From Lolium rigidum (taxonomy: Eukaryota > Streptophyta > Magnoliopsida > Poales > Poaceae), in assembly GCF_022539505.1 (NCBI RefSeq), contig NC_061514.1, forward strand, positions 248,732,124-248,796,123: a DNA stretch of 64,000 bases. The letters run 5' to 3'. A program made the position numbers and the translations under genes. Positions 35,100 to 46,469 of this stretch are shown in pieces; the first letter of the stretch is position 1, and every line of letters starts with the position of its first letter. A model generated the notes under the pieces. That model made no database searches, had not been told where the DNA came from, and saw nothing but the letters and a program-made list of their open reading frames with translations.

Positions 35100-36256
35100 C
35101 TCCAAAGCTTTCACGGTGGTTAAGGGAGAATTATATAAGAGAAGTATTTCAGGCGTCTTGCAAAGGTGCGTCACACCGAAGAAGGAAGAATAATTCTGAA
35201 GGATGTACACGAAGGAATATGTGGCCACCACGCAAGTAGTCGAGCTATCGCAGCCAAGGTTTTTCGGGCAGGATTCTACTGGTTAACGAGCAATTGAGGA
35301 TGCTAAGGACATAGTACGAACTTGCGACGCGTGTCAAAGGTTTGCCGCAAAACCTCACTCTCCAGCAGCAGAGTTAGCACCAATACCTTTGTCGTGGCCC
35401 TTTGCACAATGGGGACTCGATATGGTGGGCAAGTTACACAAATCATGGCCAGGGAGGAAAGGAGTACATGCTAGTAGCTGTCGACAAATTTACAAAGTGG
35501 ATAGAAGCGAAGCCGATAAATTCACCAGACGGAGCATCTGCAGTAAAATTCATACAAGGCCTCGTCTTCAGGTTTGGAGTGCCCCACAGCATCGTCACAG
35601 ACAACGGCAGCAACTTCACATCCAATGAATTCAAAGACTATTGCAAAGAGGTGGGTATCAAGCTGAACTTCGCGTCAGTTGCACATCCTCAAACCAATGG
35701 GCAAGTCGAGAAAGCCAATGGCATCATCTGCAATGGCATCAAGAAACGTCTGTTGGGACCTTTAGAAAAAGCTCGACATACCTGGCCTGAAGAATTACCA
35801 AGTGTGCTGTGGAGCATCCGAACAACACCAAATACGGCGACACAAGAAACCCCGTTTTTCCTGGTCCATGGCGCGGAGGCAGTACTTCCAATAGAAATAG
35901 AGCACGACTCCCCTAGAGTCACAGCATATGATGAAGAAGCTTCAAAGATAGCATTGGAAGACGATGTAGACGCACTCGATGAAGCTCGAGACGAGGTATT
36001 ATCAAGGGTTACCAAATATCAACAGGATTTGAAAAATTATCACAGTCGACGTTTGCGGCCAAGGTCTTTTCAAGTGGGGGACTTAGTTCTTCGGCTCACG
36101 CAAAAAAGTCATGAAAAACTCGAGTCACCATGGCTTGGCCCTTACATCGTCACGGAAGTAATCGGAGGAGGAGCATACAGGATAAAGGACAAGAAGACAG
36201 GGGTGGAGGAGCCACACCCCTGGAACGTGGCGCAACTTAGGCGGTTCTACGCCTAG
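35100..36256 (+). pseudogene. Integrase of the inner Tat-type element
   Basis: A degraded HHCC-like zinc region ends with CDACQRFAAKPH near 35330-35365. The catalytic core shows Asp in AQWGLDMVGKL, Asp in VTDNGSNFTS and Glu in HPQTNGQVEKANG, the D,D-35-E triad. A frameshift lies near 35450 (both frames overlap at 35402-35628). From there to 36256 the frame is open for about 270 codons, including the C-terminal LGPYIVTEVIGGGAYRI and WNVAQLRRFYA. Stops in the zinc region at about 35190 and 35297 break the N-terminus. Confidence 0.88.
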
Positions 36257-36731
36257 AGTCGAAATATAGTCCTTGTAAAACTTCAATGTACTGAAACGCC
36301 CGCGAGTTTTCAGACGCACTCTTTTCCTTTTTCGGGGCACCGAGTGGGGCCGGAGAAGGTTTTTAATGAGGCGGGCTCGCGGTGCTGCAATATAATAAAG
36401 ATAGTGGTTATATCACCTTTCTTCTTTATCAACATGACCAAAGTCACTGCTCAGACGAATTCCAATATAGTTCATCGACAAAAGAAAAACCTTACCTTGG
36501 TATTCAAATACCTCGTGAGTCAATAAAAATACAAAATAGTACTCAATAAAAGCTCGGGGGCTCATATTTGCCTCAAATATATAAATGCCTTGGTTCACAA
36601 CCTCGCAAATATACAAATATAGTAAAAGAGTCACCGAGACACTCGGGGGCTAGACAAACATAGAAATATAATGGTTGCTTTACAAAATAGTCATGGATTA
36701 CAAAGAAGAAATATCTACAATAAGAAAATAA
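36257..36731. other. Intergenic gap between convergent pol and antisense genes
   Basis: No coding signal. It contains two copies of the PPT-like word CTCGGGGGCT at about 36553 and 36640. This is where the sense and antisense transcription units converge, so overlapping 3' ends are possible. Confidence 0.5.
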
Positions 36732-37768
36732 CTAGTCTTGATTTAGTATGTCATCAAGAGTAACTCTGTCCTCCTCAGGAGCAGCACCAAGAAAATCGGC
36801 ATAATGGCCATCGGCAAAAAAGTCGGCATCCATCCGAAGCAGGTCCTCAATCATTTCTTCGGCTACAGGCGTAACCTTCGTGTTAATCCTGTCAACACCA
36901 ACTCTCCGACGTTTTACCTTTTGGTGAACCTTCTCGACAACCTGGGTAAGATCAAGCTTCGAGTGGCAGATCTGGAGCATGATAAGAGCAAATCGGCACC
37001 GGCTACCGGTTGTGCTTTGACAAAGTCATGGATACTGCGAGCATCCTTGAACTTTTCCATCAATTCCGGAAGAGTTTTTGGTTGGACATTCCGAGGAAAC
37101 ATGGAATTGTAAACCATGGATAAGGATTTGGTACGAAGTGAAGGAAATCACGGGTTTGAGAGGTGCGATCTTGAAATCTGGTAATTTGGCGAGTCCTCTC
37201 CGGAGTAGCCCAAAACAAAGAACCATGGTCCAAGGAAAGATTAACAAGGAGGTTTGTCCTAGCGTTTACCCTCTCTTCCTCGGCAGCAGCATCAATAAAG
37301 GCACCTATCAAAACAACGAAAGGAAAACCTCTAAGAGACAATAGCATGAAGATGAAAGATATTACAGGATGAGACAAACATACCCGACATATCTGCACTG
37401 GCTTCATTCATTAATTCGAGCATGAAATTTTCTCGAGTGACCGCCTTTTCAGCCTCGGAAGCAGCAATCTCTTTAGCAGCCACAGCCTCGCGAGCTTGCT
37501 GAAGGGCAACTTTTTCGGCTTCAGATGACTTACGAGATTGCTCCATCATCACAAGTGTTTGCTTCTTCGCATACTGAAGTTGTTGTCGAAGCTCATCCAA
37601 TTCTTGCGACAAGGTATCATCGACAGGTGCAGCATCAATAACAGTTCTCTTCGCGCGGGAAGAAGGCGAAACATTGGAAGGAGTGGAAGTTGGAGTATAG
37701 TTATCAAATATCAACTGAAATTTAAACAGGACAACATCAAATAACGAGGCAAAGATAGAGTTCTTCAT
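36732..37768 (-). pseudogene. Antisense gene 2 of the inner Tat-type element
   Basis: On the strand opposite to pol. From about 37700 it reads a coiled-coil-rich block (LSQELDELRQQLQYAKKQT, EKVALQQAREAVAAKEIAAS). A probable intron follows (donor GTATGT near 37382). Then come ERVNARTNLLVNLSLDHGSL and, in another frame, KTLPELMEKFKDARSIHDFV and KAQPVAGADLLLS. The stop is at 36732. The blocks align by eye with the outer element's ORF at 46470-47255 (VNALTQLSS, LMSEFSNAKKVKNLVRAQVF, AGARF). Function is unknown. Frame changes mean introns or mutations that I cannot separate. Confidence 0.55.
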
Positions 37769-37884
37769 TAATCTCTTGGGAATAATTACAAGGGCATTAC
37801 AGTGGAGCTAAGGAAATACGTGTCGCCAAATGACTACTTTGGCGAGAAGAGCAAAGAAGCAAAAAGAAAAACAGAGGCATGCAA

Positions 37885-40570
37885 CTAGACCTCCGGCCTT
37901 GACGAACTAGGAGTCGACGCTGGTTTAATCCCAAGATAGGCCAAGATCTTCTTCGTGTTGGGCTTGGCTGCCTTCATCAGCGATCGCCATCTTGATTGCT
38001 CAATTTGCTCGGTGTCGCCAACCTTCATCCAGTCAATAGCCTGTCCACTGTCAGCAACCAACGCGACAGTGTTTTCAACAGCAACCTTCATATTTTCTTG
38101 GCGCACTTTCAGTCCAAGGTCCTCCGATGTATTGAACATCTTGGCGAGGTCAAGGAAAGTTGAAGGTTCCTCTTTCTTCGGGAAGAAATAGGGGAACAAC
38201 GCCGACAAAACCGCATTGGCATTGGCCACGCCTTCACGAATTTCGCGCCCATGCAATTCCAAAAGAGAGAGTGCGTCAAGGAGAGGGTCATTGACGGGAT
38301 TCTCCAGATCAAAATCTTGGTCTGTTTGGGCTGCCACATGAGACAAAACATTAGTCGAAAACCAAGATACAGGAAATGCAACAAAATAGAAGAAATTGAG
38401 GATATTACTCAGCGTACGTCGACTTTGCGACTTCAAACGCTTGATGATCCCTTGCTCACGAGCAGCCTGTGCAGATTTTTGCTCGTGTAAGGCAGATTCA
38501 GCATCTTTGAGCCTTTGCTGCAATTCTTCGACACTAGCGGCCTTTGCTTTGGCATCATCAGCTTCAGCTCTAGCTTCGCTAGCGGCAAGCTCAGCTTTCT
38601 TGCGAGCCGTCTCACTTTGCTCGAGTTTTTGAGCAAGTGTCTCGACACGTTTGTTAGCCTCTGCAAGTTTTTCTGTTGAGATGTGGAAAAGAAAGAGAAG
38701 AAAGATCAAAAATAGCGACAGGCAGCAGGAGTAAAAAACCAAGGAAAAACAGCAAGTATAAAAGTCGTTACCTTCGGCTCTGCTGGCATACTCGCGGTAC
38801 CCAATAAATTGGGACCCGATGCGGATAAGATCCTTGATCATAGGCTGTCAAAGAAGAAGAAAAGAAGGGGAAAAACTTCGGCATTACAAAAAGTAAGGGT
38901 CCACAAAAGCAAAATAGAGGAAATATAGATCTCGATAAACTTACATCATCCAAGAGCTGCGACGAAGAGCTGCTCAATTGAGGAGGAGGCTCAACGATCA
39001 TTTCAACCCTTGCCCTTTTTGGCGAAGGGACAAGGGGGCTTGATGGTGGAGTAGTGGTGACGACGTTTTGTTGAGGAGGCGATGTTTCATCTCCTTCAAC
39101 TAGCGTGTATGAAACAAGTACAGTACGTGACGTGCTTGTCCGAGGAGCCACGTCAGTGACTGGTACTTCTTCTTCCTCATCACTAGTGAACAAAAAGTCG
39201 ACAGTATAAAAAGCAAGACAATATAAATATTTCGAGTACAAAAAAAGGGGGAGAGATAAAGTTGACTTACGAGCTGATGAGGGATTCAACATAAGGATCA
39301 TAAGCTGCCTTCGGATGAGAAGGAACAACTTCTTCAGCCTTAGAAATGCCAGAATCCTCGGCATCAGTCCTTTTCCTTTGTTTCTTGGGAGAAACAGCAG
39401 GAGGAAGGGATTCAGTTGATTCAACGGCCTCGAGACTCAACTTCTTTCTCATGGGAAGCCGCAGATTTGTGAGAACCCGCGACTTCACTTTCGGGAACGA
39501 GAAGAGCCTTGAGTATCGTCGGCAGCGATGGCCATTTCTTCGACCTCTCCACCCTCGGGAAGAGGAGGAAGGAAGTCATACTAGGATGGTCCTGTAAAAA
39601 TAGAAAACAAAGGAAAAGTAAAGAGATGAGAATACAATGAGATGCGAGAAAAAGGGCGCAACAAGATAAAATACGGAAAGACAAAATACCTTGGGGAGTG
39701 GATTGGTGGAGCTGTATGGTTCCACGCGACAAGAAGAAGGAACTGGATCTTTGCCCAGGCGAGAAAGTCTTCGAACCAACTTTTCCAAGTCCTTGGTGGA
39801 AAGGTCACCGGAGATTCTGTTGGCATCATTCTTACCAGAGTACGTCCAAAGGGGATTTTTGCGAGCCTGAAGAGGCTGCACTCTAATCCTAAGGAAGTAG
39901 GCAGTGATTTGAACACCAGATAGCTCCTTGCCTCGAGTGTTTTGAAGCTGACAAATGCGAGACATGAGCGCTTACGTCGCCTTTTTCTCTTCCTCGAAGC
40001 TTCGGCATCCCGGGAGCGACGGCGCTGAATTTTGGCATTCCCGTCGAAGGGAATTATGTTGTGCTCAACGGAGTTGGCGCTTTCTTCGTGAATGTAAAGC
40101 CACCTCTTGCGCCATCCTTGGACAGAATCAGGAAACTTGACGTCGAAATAATCGACATCAGTACGAACACAGATAACAACGCCACCTATGTTATAAGTGA
40201 CGTTGTGGGAGCCATTGCGGCGGATGCAGAAAATGCGCTTCCAAAGAGCCCAATTAGGAGCGACTCCAAGGAAGCATTCGCAAAGGGTGATAAAAATAGA
40301 AATGTGAAGGATGGAATTGGGGGTCAGATGATGCAGCTGAATCCCATAAACGAAAAGAAGGCCGCGGAGGAAATCATGAATTGGAGGCGAAAGGCCGCGG
40401 ATTAGATGGTCAACAAAACTAACCCGGTACTCCATTGGAGGATTGGGATAGCTTTCTTCGCTAGGAAAGCGGATAGCGTCCTCCTTCTTCATAAGGCCGA
40501 GCCTCTTCAGCATGTTGGTATCTTGGTTGGAGATTTTCGATCTCTCCCACTCAAGATCCTCAGCGGCCAT
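37885..40570 (-). pseudogene. Antisense gene 1 of the inner Tat-type element (putative gypsy-type transposon domain)
   Basis: ATG at 40570 (MAAEDLEWERSKISNQD). The PF04195-like domain includes SFVDHLIRGLSPPIHDFL, ILHISIFITLCECFLGVAP and SVQGWRKRWLYIHEES, homologous to the outer element's protein. A frame change near 39960 leads to KNPLWTYSGKNDANR. Shorter exon-like pieces follow at about 39600-39270, 39185-38944 and 38846-38772, with GTAAGT/ACAG-type borders. A long coiled coil (VETLAQKLEQSETARKKAEL) spans 38675-38410 and a C-terminal block ends at 37885 (QAIDWMKVGDTEQIEQSRW). Transcription would converge with pol. The role of this family is not established. Confidence 0.7.
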
Positions 40571-41128
40571 CTTGGATTCCGGAGTCTTTGTGGCGAGTTA
40601 GGCGCACGCGCGGTGGCATCAACGGCAATGGGCGGAGCAATGTATGCGAGTGCGGAAAAATCGAGAGAGAGTTGGGCGCGGGGGAAGTTTTTGCGAAGAG
40701 GAACGGGTGAGCGGCGCAAGCAAGGGATGAACGGAGGTTGAAGACAGGTTTATATAAGAATTGAGGGTCGCAGAAAGCCGTTGGATGAGGAAATCGTGTG
40801 GTGAGAATTGATCTTCTGGATACAAGGGCAAAAAAGTATTTTTACTGAGATAGGCGTTACCGTACGTGCGCCAGAAAAAGCGGAGGACGTGTGTCCCCCA
40901 TTTACACGACGTGTCAACGTGGTGGAAACAATGGACCCACAAGGCAGGAAAAACTCGGCCATTAATAGAGTTGAAGAAAATTTGCCAAAGGAAAATATGT
41001 CGACAAGAAAAATAAAAGGAGAATGGCGACAGGATGAGTATTTGCATACTTCGGGAGCCTTTGGTCAAGAACAAGTGTTTGCCCAAATGCTCGGGGGCTA
41101 CTTTGACAGAAAGTAAAATTTCGAGTAT
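40571..41128. other. Upstream region of antisense gene 1, inner element
   Basis: No coding signal that I trust. A TATATAA-like word on the minus strand near 40750 (plus-strand TTTATATAAGA) sits about 180 bp upstream of the antisense start at 40570, a plausible promoter position. Confidence 0.4.
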
Positions 41129-41470
41129 GACAATATAGAAAATGTTGAGCCTACGGTCAAGCACAAGTTCTTGGCTGTAGCCTCGGGGGCTACTCCCATC
41201 GGGAGCGCTGTTCGCGCACCCGATAGAAAAAAAAAAAAAAAAGAAGGGAAAGAATATCGGGAGATAATGGCAATATAGCGACAAGGTGGACTAAAATGTT
41301 GAGCCTACAACCAAGCACAAGTTCTTGGCTGTAGCCTCGGGGGCTACTCCCATCGGGAACGCTGTTCGCGTGCCCGATGAAATTAACAAAGGAAAAATAG
41401 AACGGCAAGAGAGTATATTTCGAGTTATAATTAACTCTACATATACTCCCATCGGGAGAGCAATATAAGT
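41129..41470 (+). repeat. PPT-like cassettes before the 3' LTR, inner element
   Basis: Two copies of a unit containing ATGTTGAGCCTAC, CAAGCACAAGTTCTTGGCTG and CCTCGGGGGCTACTCCCATC lie at about 41138-41226 and 41296-41380. A third partial copy (TACTCCCATCGGGAG) lies near 41445. An A17-like run follows the first. They resemble the array at 7930-8480 in the outer element. Confidence 0.85.
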
Positions 41471-41977
41471 CATATTTGACTCGATAAAATGTGCCATTCC
41501 AACAGCCGGAAAAGCACTCGACAATATATTCTCAGAACGCCAAAGTTGCGATCAATTTCTGAATGCCGCAAATTTGCGAAGGTAAGACCCAGATCTATTC
41601 TGCTGGGCGTGGCATCGCCGAAGACTGCGCTCTGCTACTTTTATCCGTATCAACAGATACGAAGAAAAATCCTAACGGACGCGTTAGGTACTCGATAAAT
41701 TTGGCTGGGACTCGACAGAATGGTAAGACCTTAAGCGGCACCTGTCGAAGTTTGCACCAGTATCCCGAGATCATGTCCAGGGACGTGATTTTGAAGTAGG
41801 TTTTTGCGGATTGCCACTAGAGCGAGTTAACTAGTACACGATCCGTCAGATGAACTAGCCCCAACTACCAATATCCCTGTACAATATAGAATTTTATGAG
41901 AAGAAGTATGAAAGTTAGAGCTTTTGAGTAAAAATAAACCGTAGAGATTTTCCTTGACTCTATGATTCAAGCAAAAT

Positions 41978-41989
41978 CTCGGGGGCTAC
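41978..41989 (+). promoter_or_regulatory. Polypurine tract of the inner Tat-type element
   Basis: CTCGGGGGCTAC directly precedes the 3' LTR and is identical to the outer element's tract. Confidence 0.75.
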
Positions 41990-42375
41990 TGACATAGGCA
42001 TCCCAAATGGGCCTGCCGAATATAGTACCCGGGGTTTCTTGAAGGCCCATTACCCGAAGAATAAGAAGATTCGGAAGCCCAAGATGTATTTAAGGAAAAG
42101 ATAGAGTTGTAATAGGAGATGTTATTTGTAATCTGGCGGGATGAGTTAGAAACCGCCCCGAACTCTGTAACTTGTACGAAACGAAACCCTCGGCTCCACC
42201 TCTTATATAAAGGGGGAGTCGAGGGACGAGGAGATATAAAATTATTGTCTGCAAACCCTAGTTTTCATATTCGTCGAGTACTTTTCGGCTGAAACCTTCG
42301 AGATCTACTTGCCCTCTACTTTTAACTAAACCCTAGCCTACAATCCATAGGCATTGACAAGTTAATCCCTTGTCA
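41990..42375 (+). repeat. 3' LTR of the inner Tat-type element
   Basis: 386 bp. It differs from the 5' LTR by one A/C substitution and three single-base indels. Confidence 0.95.
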
Positions 42376-42380
42376 CCGCC

Positions 42381-44339
42381 GTCCGCCTCCTCCTCCGACT
42401 GTCCCTCTTGGGCCGGCGGGATATGAAGCTCTTCCCTGATGCCCAAAACTTTCAGGTCATGTCTTGCTTTCGGCCCATCTTTGGTCCGGTCCGGCATGTT
42501 GAGAAGAGTGCCAAGCAAGCTCTCGCACACGTTCTTTGTAATATGCATGACATCAGGGCAGTGAGGTGTATCGAGAATTTTCCAGTACGGCAAGTCCCAA
42601 AACACGGACCTCCTTTTCCATACACCAATGAGCGGCGTCGTTTCCTTTTTCTTCTTCTTCTCTCCAGGCTTTTGACGAATCTTTCCCGGCGCAGGACACT
42701 CCTTCCAACCTTTCAGTAATGTATCGATCTCTTCGCCGCTCTTCTTACGTGGAGGTCCTCGGGGTTCATTTGTACCATCGAACAGATCTCCACGCTTTCT
42801 CCACGGGTCAGTCTTCTGTAGCCACCTTCGATGCCCCATGTAAACTGTTTTCGAAGAGCCGGGATCCTTACCAAGCTGCAAAAACATCGTCTCTTCCATG
42901 CACCTGACACATGCCTTGTGTCCATGGCACACCTGGCACGAAATGTAACTGTATCCGAGGTAGTCCTGCACCGTCGTGATTAACGCGGCTCTCAAAGGGA
43001 AATACTCTTCCGCGACGGCGTCCCATGTATCTACCCCTTCCTCCGCCCACAACGTTTCAAGCTCCTCTTTTAATAGTTCGAGATACATGTTGATATCGTT
43101 TCCTGGCTGTGTCGGCCCTTGAATTAGCATACTCATCTGTATGTACTTCCTCTTCATGCACAGCCAGGGCGGGAGGTTGTAGATCCATACAAACACGGGC
43201 CATGTGCTATGTGTGCTGCTCTGGTTTCCGAACGGATTGAATCCGTCCGTGCTCGCACCCAACCTGATGTTTCTAGGATCTGCCCCAAAACTTCCGAATT
43301 CATTGTCTAATTCTTTCCACTGGCTTGCATCCGAAGGGTGCGTCAGCACTGGGTGCTCAATCCGCTCTTCATCATTCAACACTGCCTCCTTTCTTTCTGC
43401 GTGCCAGCGCATGAGCTTTGCTTCCTTGGGGTCCGCGTAGAACCGTTGAAGGCGGGGGGCGAGAAGGAAGTACCACACAACTTTCCGAGGAGCTTTCTTC
43501 TTCCCTTTCTTGTACCGTTCAGCTTCACACACAGGACATTTGGTCTTGTCCATGTGCTCCTTGCGATACATGATACAATCGTTGATGCAGGCGTGATACT
43601 TTTCATGGGGTAAGTCGAGAGGGCACGTGATTCTCTTGGCCTCGGCTAGACTACCAGGACACGTGTTCCCGGCAGGAAGGAGATCTTTCACGTATTCCAG
43701 GATGTCGTCGACGCTTGTGTCCGTCCATCCGTGTTTCGCCTTCATCTGCAGCACATTGAGAGCTACTCTCAAGCGAGACTCCCCCAACCCGCGACCTGAG
43801 TCGTACAACGGAGTATTCGAGTCTATCTCGAGTTGCTCAAGCTTTGATTTCCGCTTGGCGCCTTTCGTATTTTCGAGAAGAAGATCTTGAAGATGAGGGT
43901 CCCGCACGACTGAAGCTAGCGGCATCTCTTCGTCGTCGTCAAGGTTATTGTCGTCGTCAAGGTTATTGTCGTCGTCAAGGTTATCGTCCTGTGCGACAAA
44001 CTCTTCATCGTCATCAATATCATGATGCCCTCCTTCTTGCCGGCCATTTTTACCACCTGCCGCCGTCGCCCCATTGACCTCCGCGCCATCATCACTCATC
44101 CATTGAGTGTGTCCATGCATGAAACCATTAGTGAGCAGGTGCCCCTGCAATTTGCCCGAATACGGGTCAAACCATTTCCCTCGTTTGCATCTCCGGCACG
44201 GACACAATACCTCCGTGCGGTTATTTTCATACATGTCGATGATCGCGTGTTTCAGATATCTCATCACGATGCTTTCACTCATCTCGATAACCATTATCGC
44301 ATGCATGGTAAGATTACATAATTGATTAGAACCATGCAT
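42381..44339 (-). pseudogene. TNP2-type CACTA transposase, 5' half
   Basis: The minus-strand frame opens upstream of MSESIVMRYLKHAIIDMY. A Transpos_assoc-like domain follows (EVLCPCRRCKRGKWFD, GHLLTNGFMHGHTQW), then an Asp/Asn-rich linker made of an 18-bp repeat near 43930-43990. The Transposase_21/TNP2 core contains IRLGASTDGFNPFGNQSST, NLPPWLCMKRKYI, LIQGPTQPGNDINMYLELL and PHCPDVMHITKNVCESLLG. The enzyme cuts and joins CACTA ends in the nucleus. The frame is intact up to the insertion at 42380, then runs into the LTR. The 3' half is at 27855-29434. The first exon border upstream of 44339 is uncertain. Confidence 0.88.
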
Positions 44340-44639
44340 CCGTCGATAGTTTTCACGGAAAATTTCGGCATGACCTTCCTACACGGTAGGACATAGGAGC
44401 GCCAGAAATGTGCCGAAACGGAAACTTAAAGAATCAACATTTCGGCGCAACATTGGCAACTCATTTTCAACGCCAACACAAACAAGCACAAGCACAACAT
44501 ATATATATGCCACACACGAGAGCTTTGCTTCAAATGTCCAACATACGTCGATTTCATTCCTCAATTTGTTCATTAATCACCTATTTGTTTGATATATTCG
44601 TCAACGAGATCGAGACGTCGCGCCGCTACCACGGCGTAT

Positions 44640-45268
44640 GGAAGCCGACTTTCTAGATCTAGATCTAGATTGAGCGGTCAATGTGGGATAGTAGATCTAG
44701 ATCTACATAGGGGGATGTGGGAGATGCATGTAGGAAGGGAAGATTTGCTCAAAAAATATGATTTTGTTTGGTCAAATTGGTGAAATTGGGGATAGAAATG
44801 GGCAAAAATGAGCTGGGTTGGGAGAAGGCTCGGGTTTGTGTGGAGGAGTGGAGTGGTAGTAGTGGGGGGAGTGGGGTTGTTGAGCAGAAATAACTGCCCA
44901 GGTTACTGCCGGCGCACCAGGGCATGGGTGCGCCGGCAGCACATAGCCCTTTCGGCTATATCACCCCCGGGCCAGGCCCAAGCATCATTGCCGGCGCACC
45001 AGCCCAGGTGTGCGCCGGCAATAGCGCATTTTCCGCCGGCGCACACCTGGGCTGGTGCGCCGGCAATGATGCTTGGGCCTGGCCCGAATCGGCCGCGGCC
45101 ATGCCAGGAAATAGCGCCGGCGCGTCTGCTCGTCTGGTGCGCCGGTAGAAGGCCTGCATCCCCGGCGCGGCTGAATAGAGGTGCGCCGGCAACACTGGCC
45201 ACCGGCGCACGTCCTTGGTGGTGCGCCGGCACCTATTGCCTCCAACTATAGGCTTTTTCCTAGTAGTG
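44640..45268. repeat. CACTA right subterminal region with large hairpin
   Basis: From about 44900 to the terminus there are a dozen GCCGGCGCACC-type motifs in both orientations. A perfect inverted repeat with 51-bp arms (44969-45019 and 45035-45085, 15-bp loop) begins GGGCCAGGCCCAAGCATCAT. A short AGATCTAGATCTAGAT run lies at 44655-44670. The terminus CACTACTAGG reads from 45268 on the minus strand. Confidence 0.88.
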
Positions 45269-45271
45269 CGC

Positions 45272-46278
45272 GGCCCAGGTATCGACAGCCTCCTCCCTTT
45301 CTAAGGGGAAAGATGATCCCTCAGCTGCCGCCGCCATGACTCCCCCCTCTGTAAGTCCTTTTCCGATTACACCACAAATTTCCCTGGTGCGTACCTTGTT
45401 TAATGATTCTTTGTCAAACATCTTTCTTTCTTAAGGACCTTCGAGGTGTTATATCCTCTTTGGAGGCCTTTGCCTCTCAGTTTACTTCTCTGGAAGCGGA
45501 CAAAGTTCGGCTGCAGGAGGAAGTTAAATCTTCTTCTTTGAAGTTGGATGTCGCTATTAAAAAGGCCGCCACAGCTCGCCAAGAAGTCGACTCCCTGAAG
45601 GAGGAACTGGGCAAACTGAAGGAGAAGCTGAAAGAAGAAGAAGCGTCGAGGCTGGCTGCCGAGGCTCGGGCAGCTGAAAAGGATGAAGTCCTTCGTCAGT
45701 CTTCCTTGGATTTACTTGGTAATCTCCTTTGTAGACCTCTGTCGATTATTGCACTTATGGATTCGATCCTTTGTCAACGACCTTTTCCATTTCATTCTCT
45801 TGCAGAAGCCGCCAACATCCCTGCCAATGCCTTGGACAAAGTTCCAAACAACTCTCCGGCAAATGGTGTGTCGATGACTCTCGCCTCCCACCAGCTTACG
45901 CGGGAGCTTCTTGAAAAGCGAAAAGGTGCCATGACGCGGATGCACTCGATGATCTTCCCCAAGATCAATCAAGACAAAACTCTGGGGCAGCTGATCGACG
46001 CCTTCGCGGTTGACACCAAGGAGGTTATCGAGGTATTCAAACGCACCTCGCGTACCTATGGTGCCCTCCTTGCCTTCCAACTTATGATGGGTCACGGCTT
46101 TAAGGCTGACATTGAAGAAATGTCTAAGGAGCTGCCGAAAGAACATGATGGGTGGTTTGTTGATTTAAGCATCTTCAAGATATCGGCTCTTAAGTGTGCA
46201 CGCCAGCTCCTCGAGCTGGTGTCATCAAAGAAGACATCGGCCGGCCCTAGTTTATCGACTCAAACCCAAGCCATTTGA
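45272..46278 (+). pseudogene. Antisense gene 1 of the outer element, 3' part
   Basis: The exon interrupted at 10398 resumes after the CACTA TSD (QVSTASSLSKGKDDPS) and ends at a GTAAGT donor near 45353. The next exon carries a strong coiled coil, LRGVISSLEAFASQFTSLEA then LKEELGKLKEKLKEEE. An in-frame segment at about 45718-45805 looks like a retained intron (GTAATC...TTGCAG). The final block reads LTRELLEKRKGAMTRMHSMI and DTKEVIEVFKRTSRTYGALL, with the stop at 46278. It is comparable to the C-terminal exons of the inner element's gene at 37885-38675. Confidence 0.65.
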
Positions 46279-46469
46279 TTTTTGTAGCAAGCTTTTCTTT
46301 GAACTGGTGTGAAACAATGTCCTGTCGGATAACTTCTGTTTGTAATAAACTTTGTGCTAGCAATGTTGCTAGCACACACTTTGTTATGATATTTCCGCTT
46401 GTATTCTCCCGATGGGAGTACCTTCTGTCGTTGAGGTGAATCGATCTGTCATGCCTTTGAAGTCTTTCC

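Larger units (their letters stand above)
29435..42375 (+). mobile_element. Inner Tat-type Gypsy retrotransposon, young, pol defective
   Basis: LTRs at 29435-29817 and 41990-42375 are flanked by TSD CCGCC (29430-29434 and 42376-42380) inside the CACTA transposase gene. Plus-strand order: PBS, gag, protease, RT-RNase H, integrase (to 36256). Two minus-strand genes follow (37768-36732 and 40570-37885), then PPT-like cassettes, PPT and 3' LTR. The LTRs differ by one substitution and three 1-bp indels, so this is the youngest insertion in the stack. Gag and pol nevertheless contain several frameshifts and stops. Confidence 0.95.
10399..45268 (-). mobile_element. CACTA DNA transposon with two nested retrotransposons
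   Basis: Terminal inverted repeats CACTACAAGGAAAAGGCCTA (left) and CACTACTAGGAAAAAGCCTA (right, on the minus strand) are flanked by the 3-bp TSD CGC (10396-10398 and 45269-45271). Removing the element and one TSD restores the frame of the host antisense gene. Both ends carry GCCGGCGCACC-type subterminal motifs. All genes read on the minus strand: TNP2 transposase (44339 to 27855, interrupted), a Ptta/En-Spm plus Ulp1-like gene (25209 to 11936, interrupted) and a small RNase H1-N-like ORF (11239-10976). Without the two inserted retrotransposons the element is about 12.4 kb. Frameshifts and stops in both large genes indicate it is no longer autonomous. Confidence 0.92.

Noticed and set aside
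44903..45251. Open frames over the CACTA right subterminal region
   Set aside because: Repeat-driven composition; the same motif is read in all frames.
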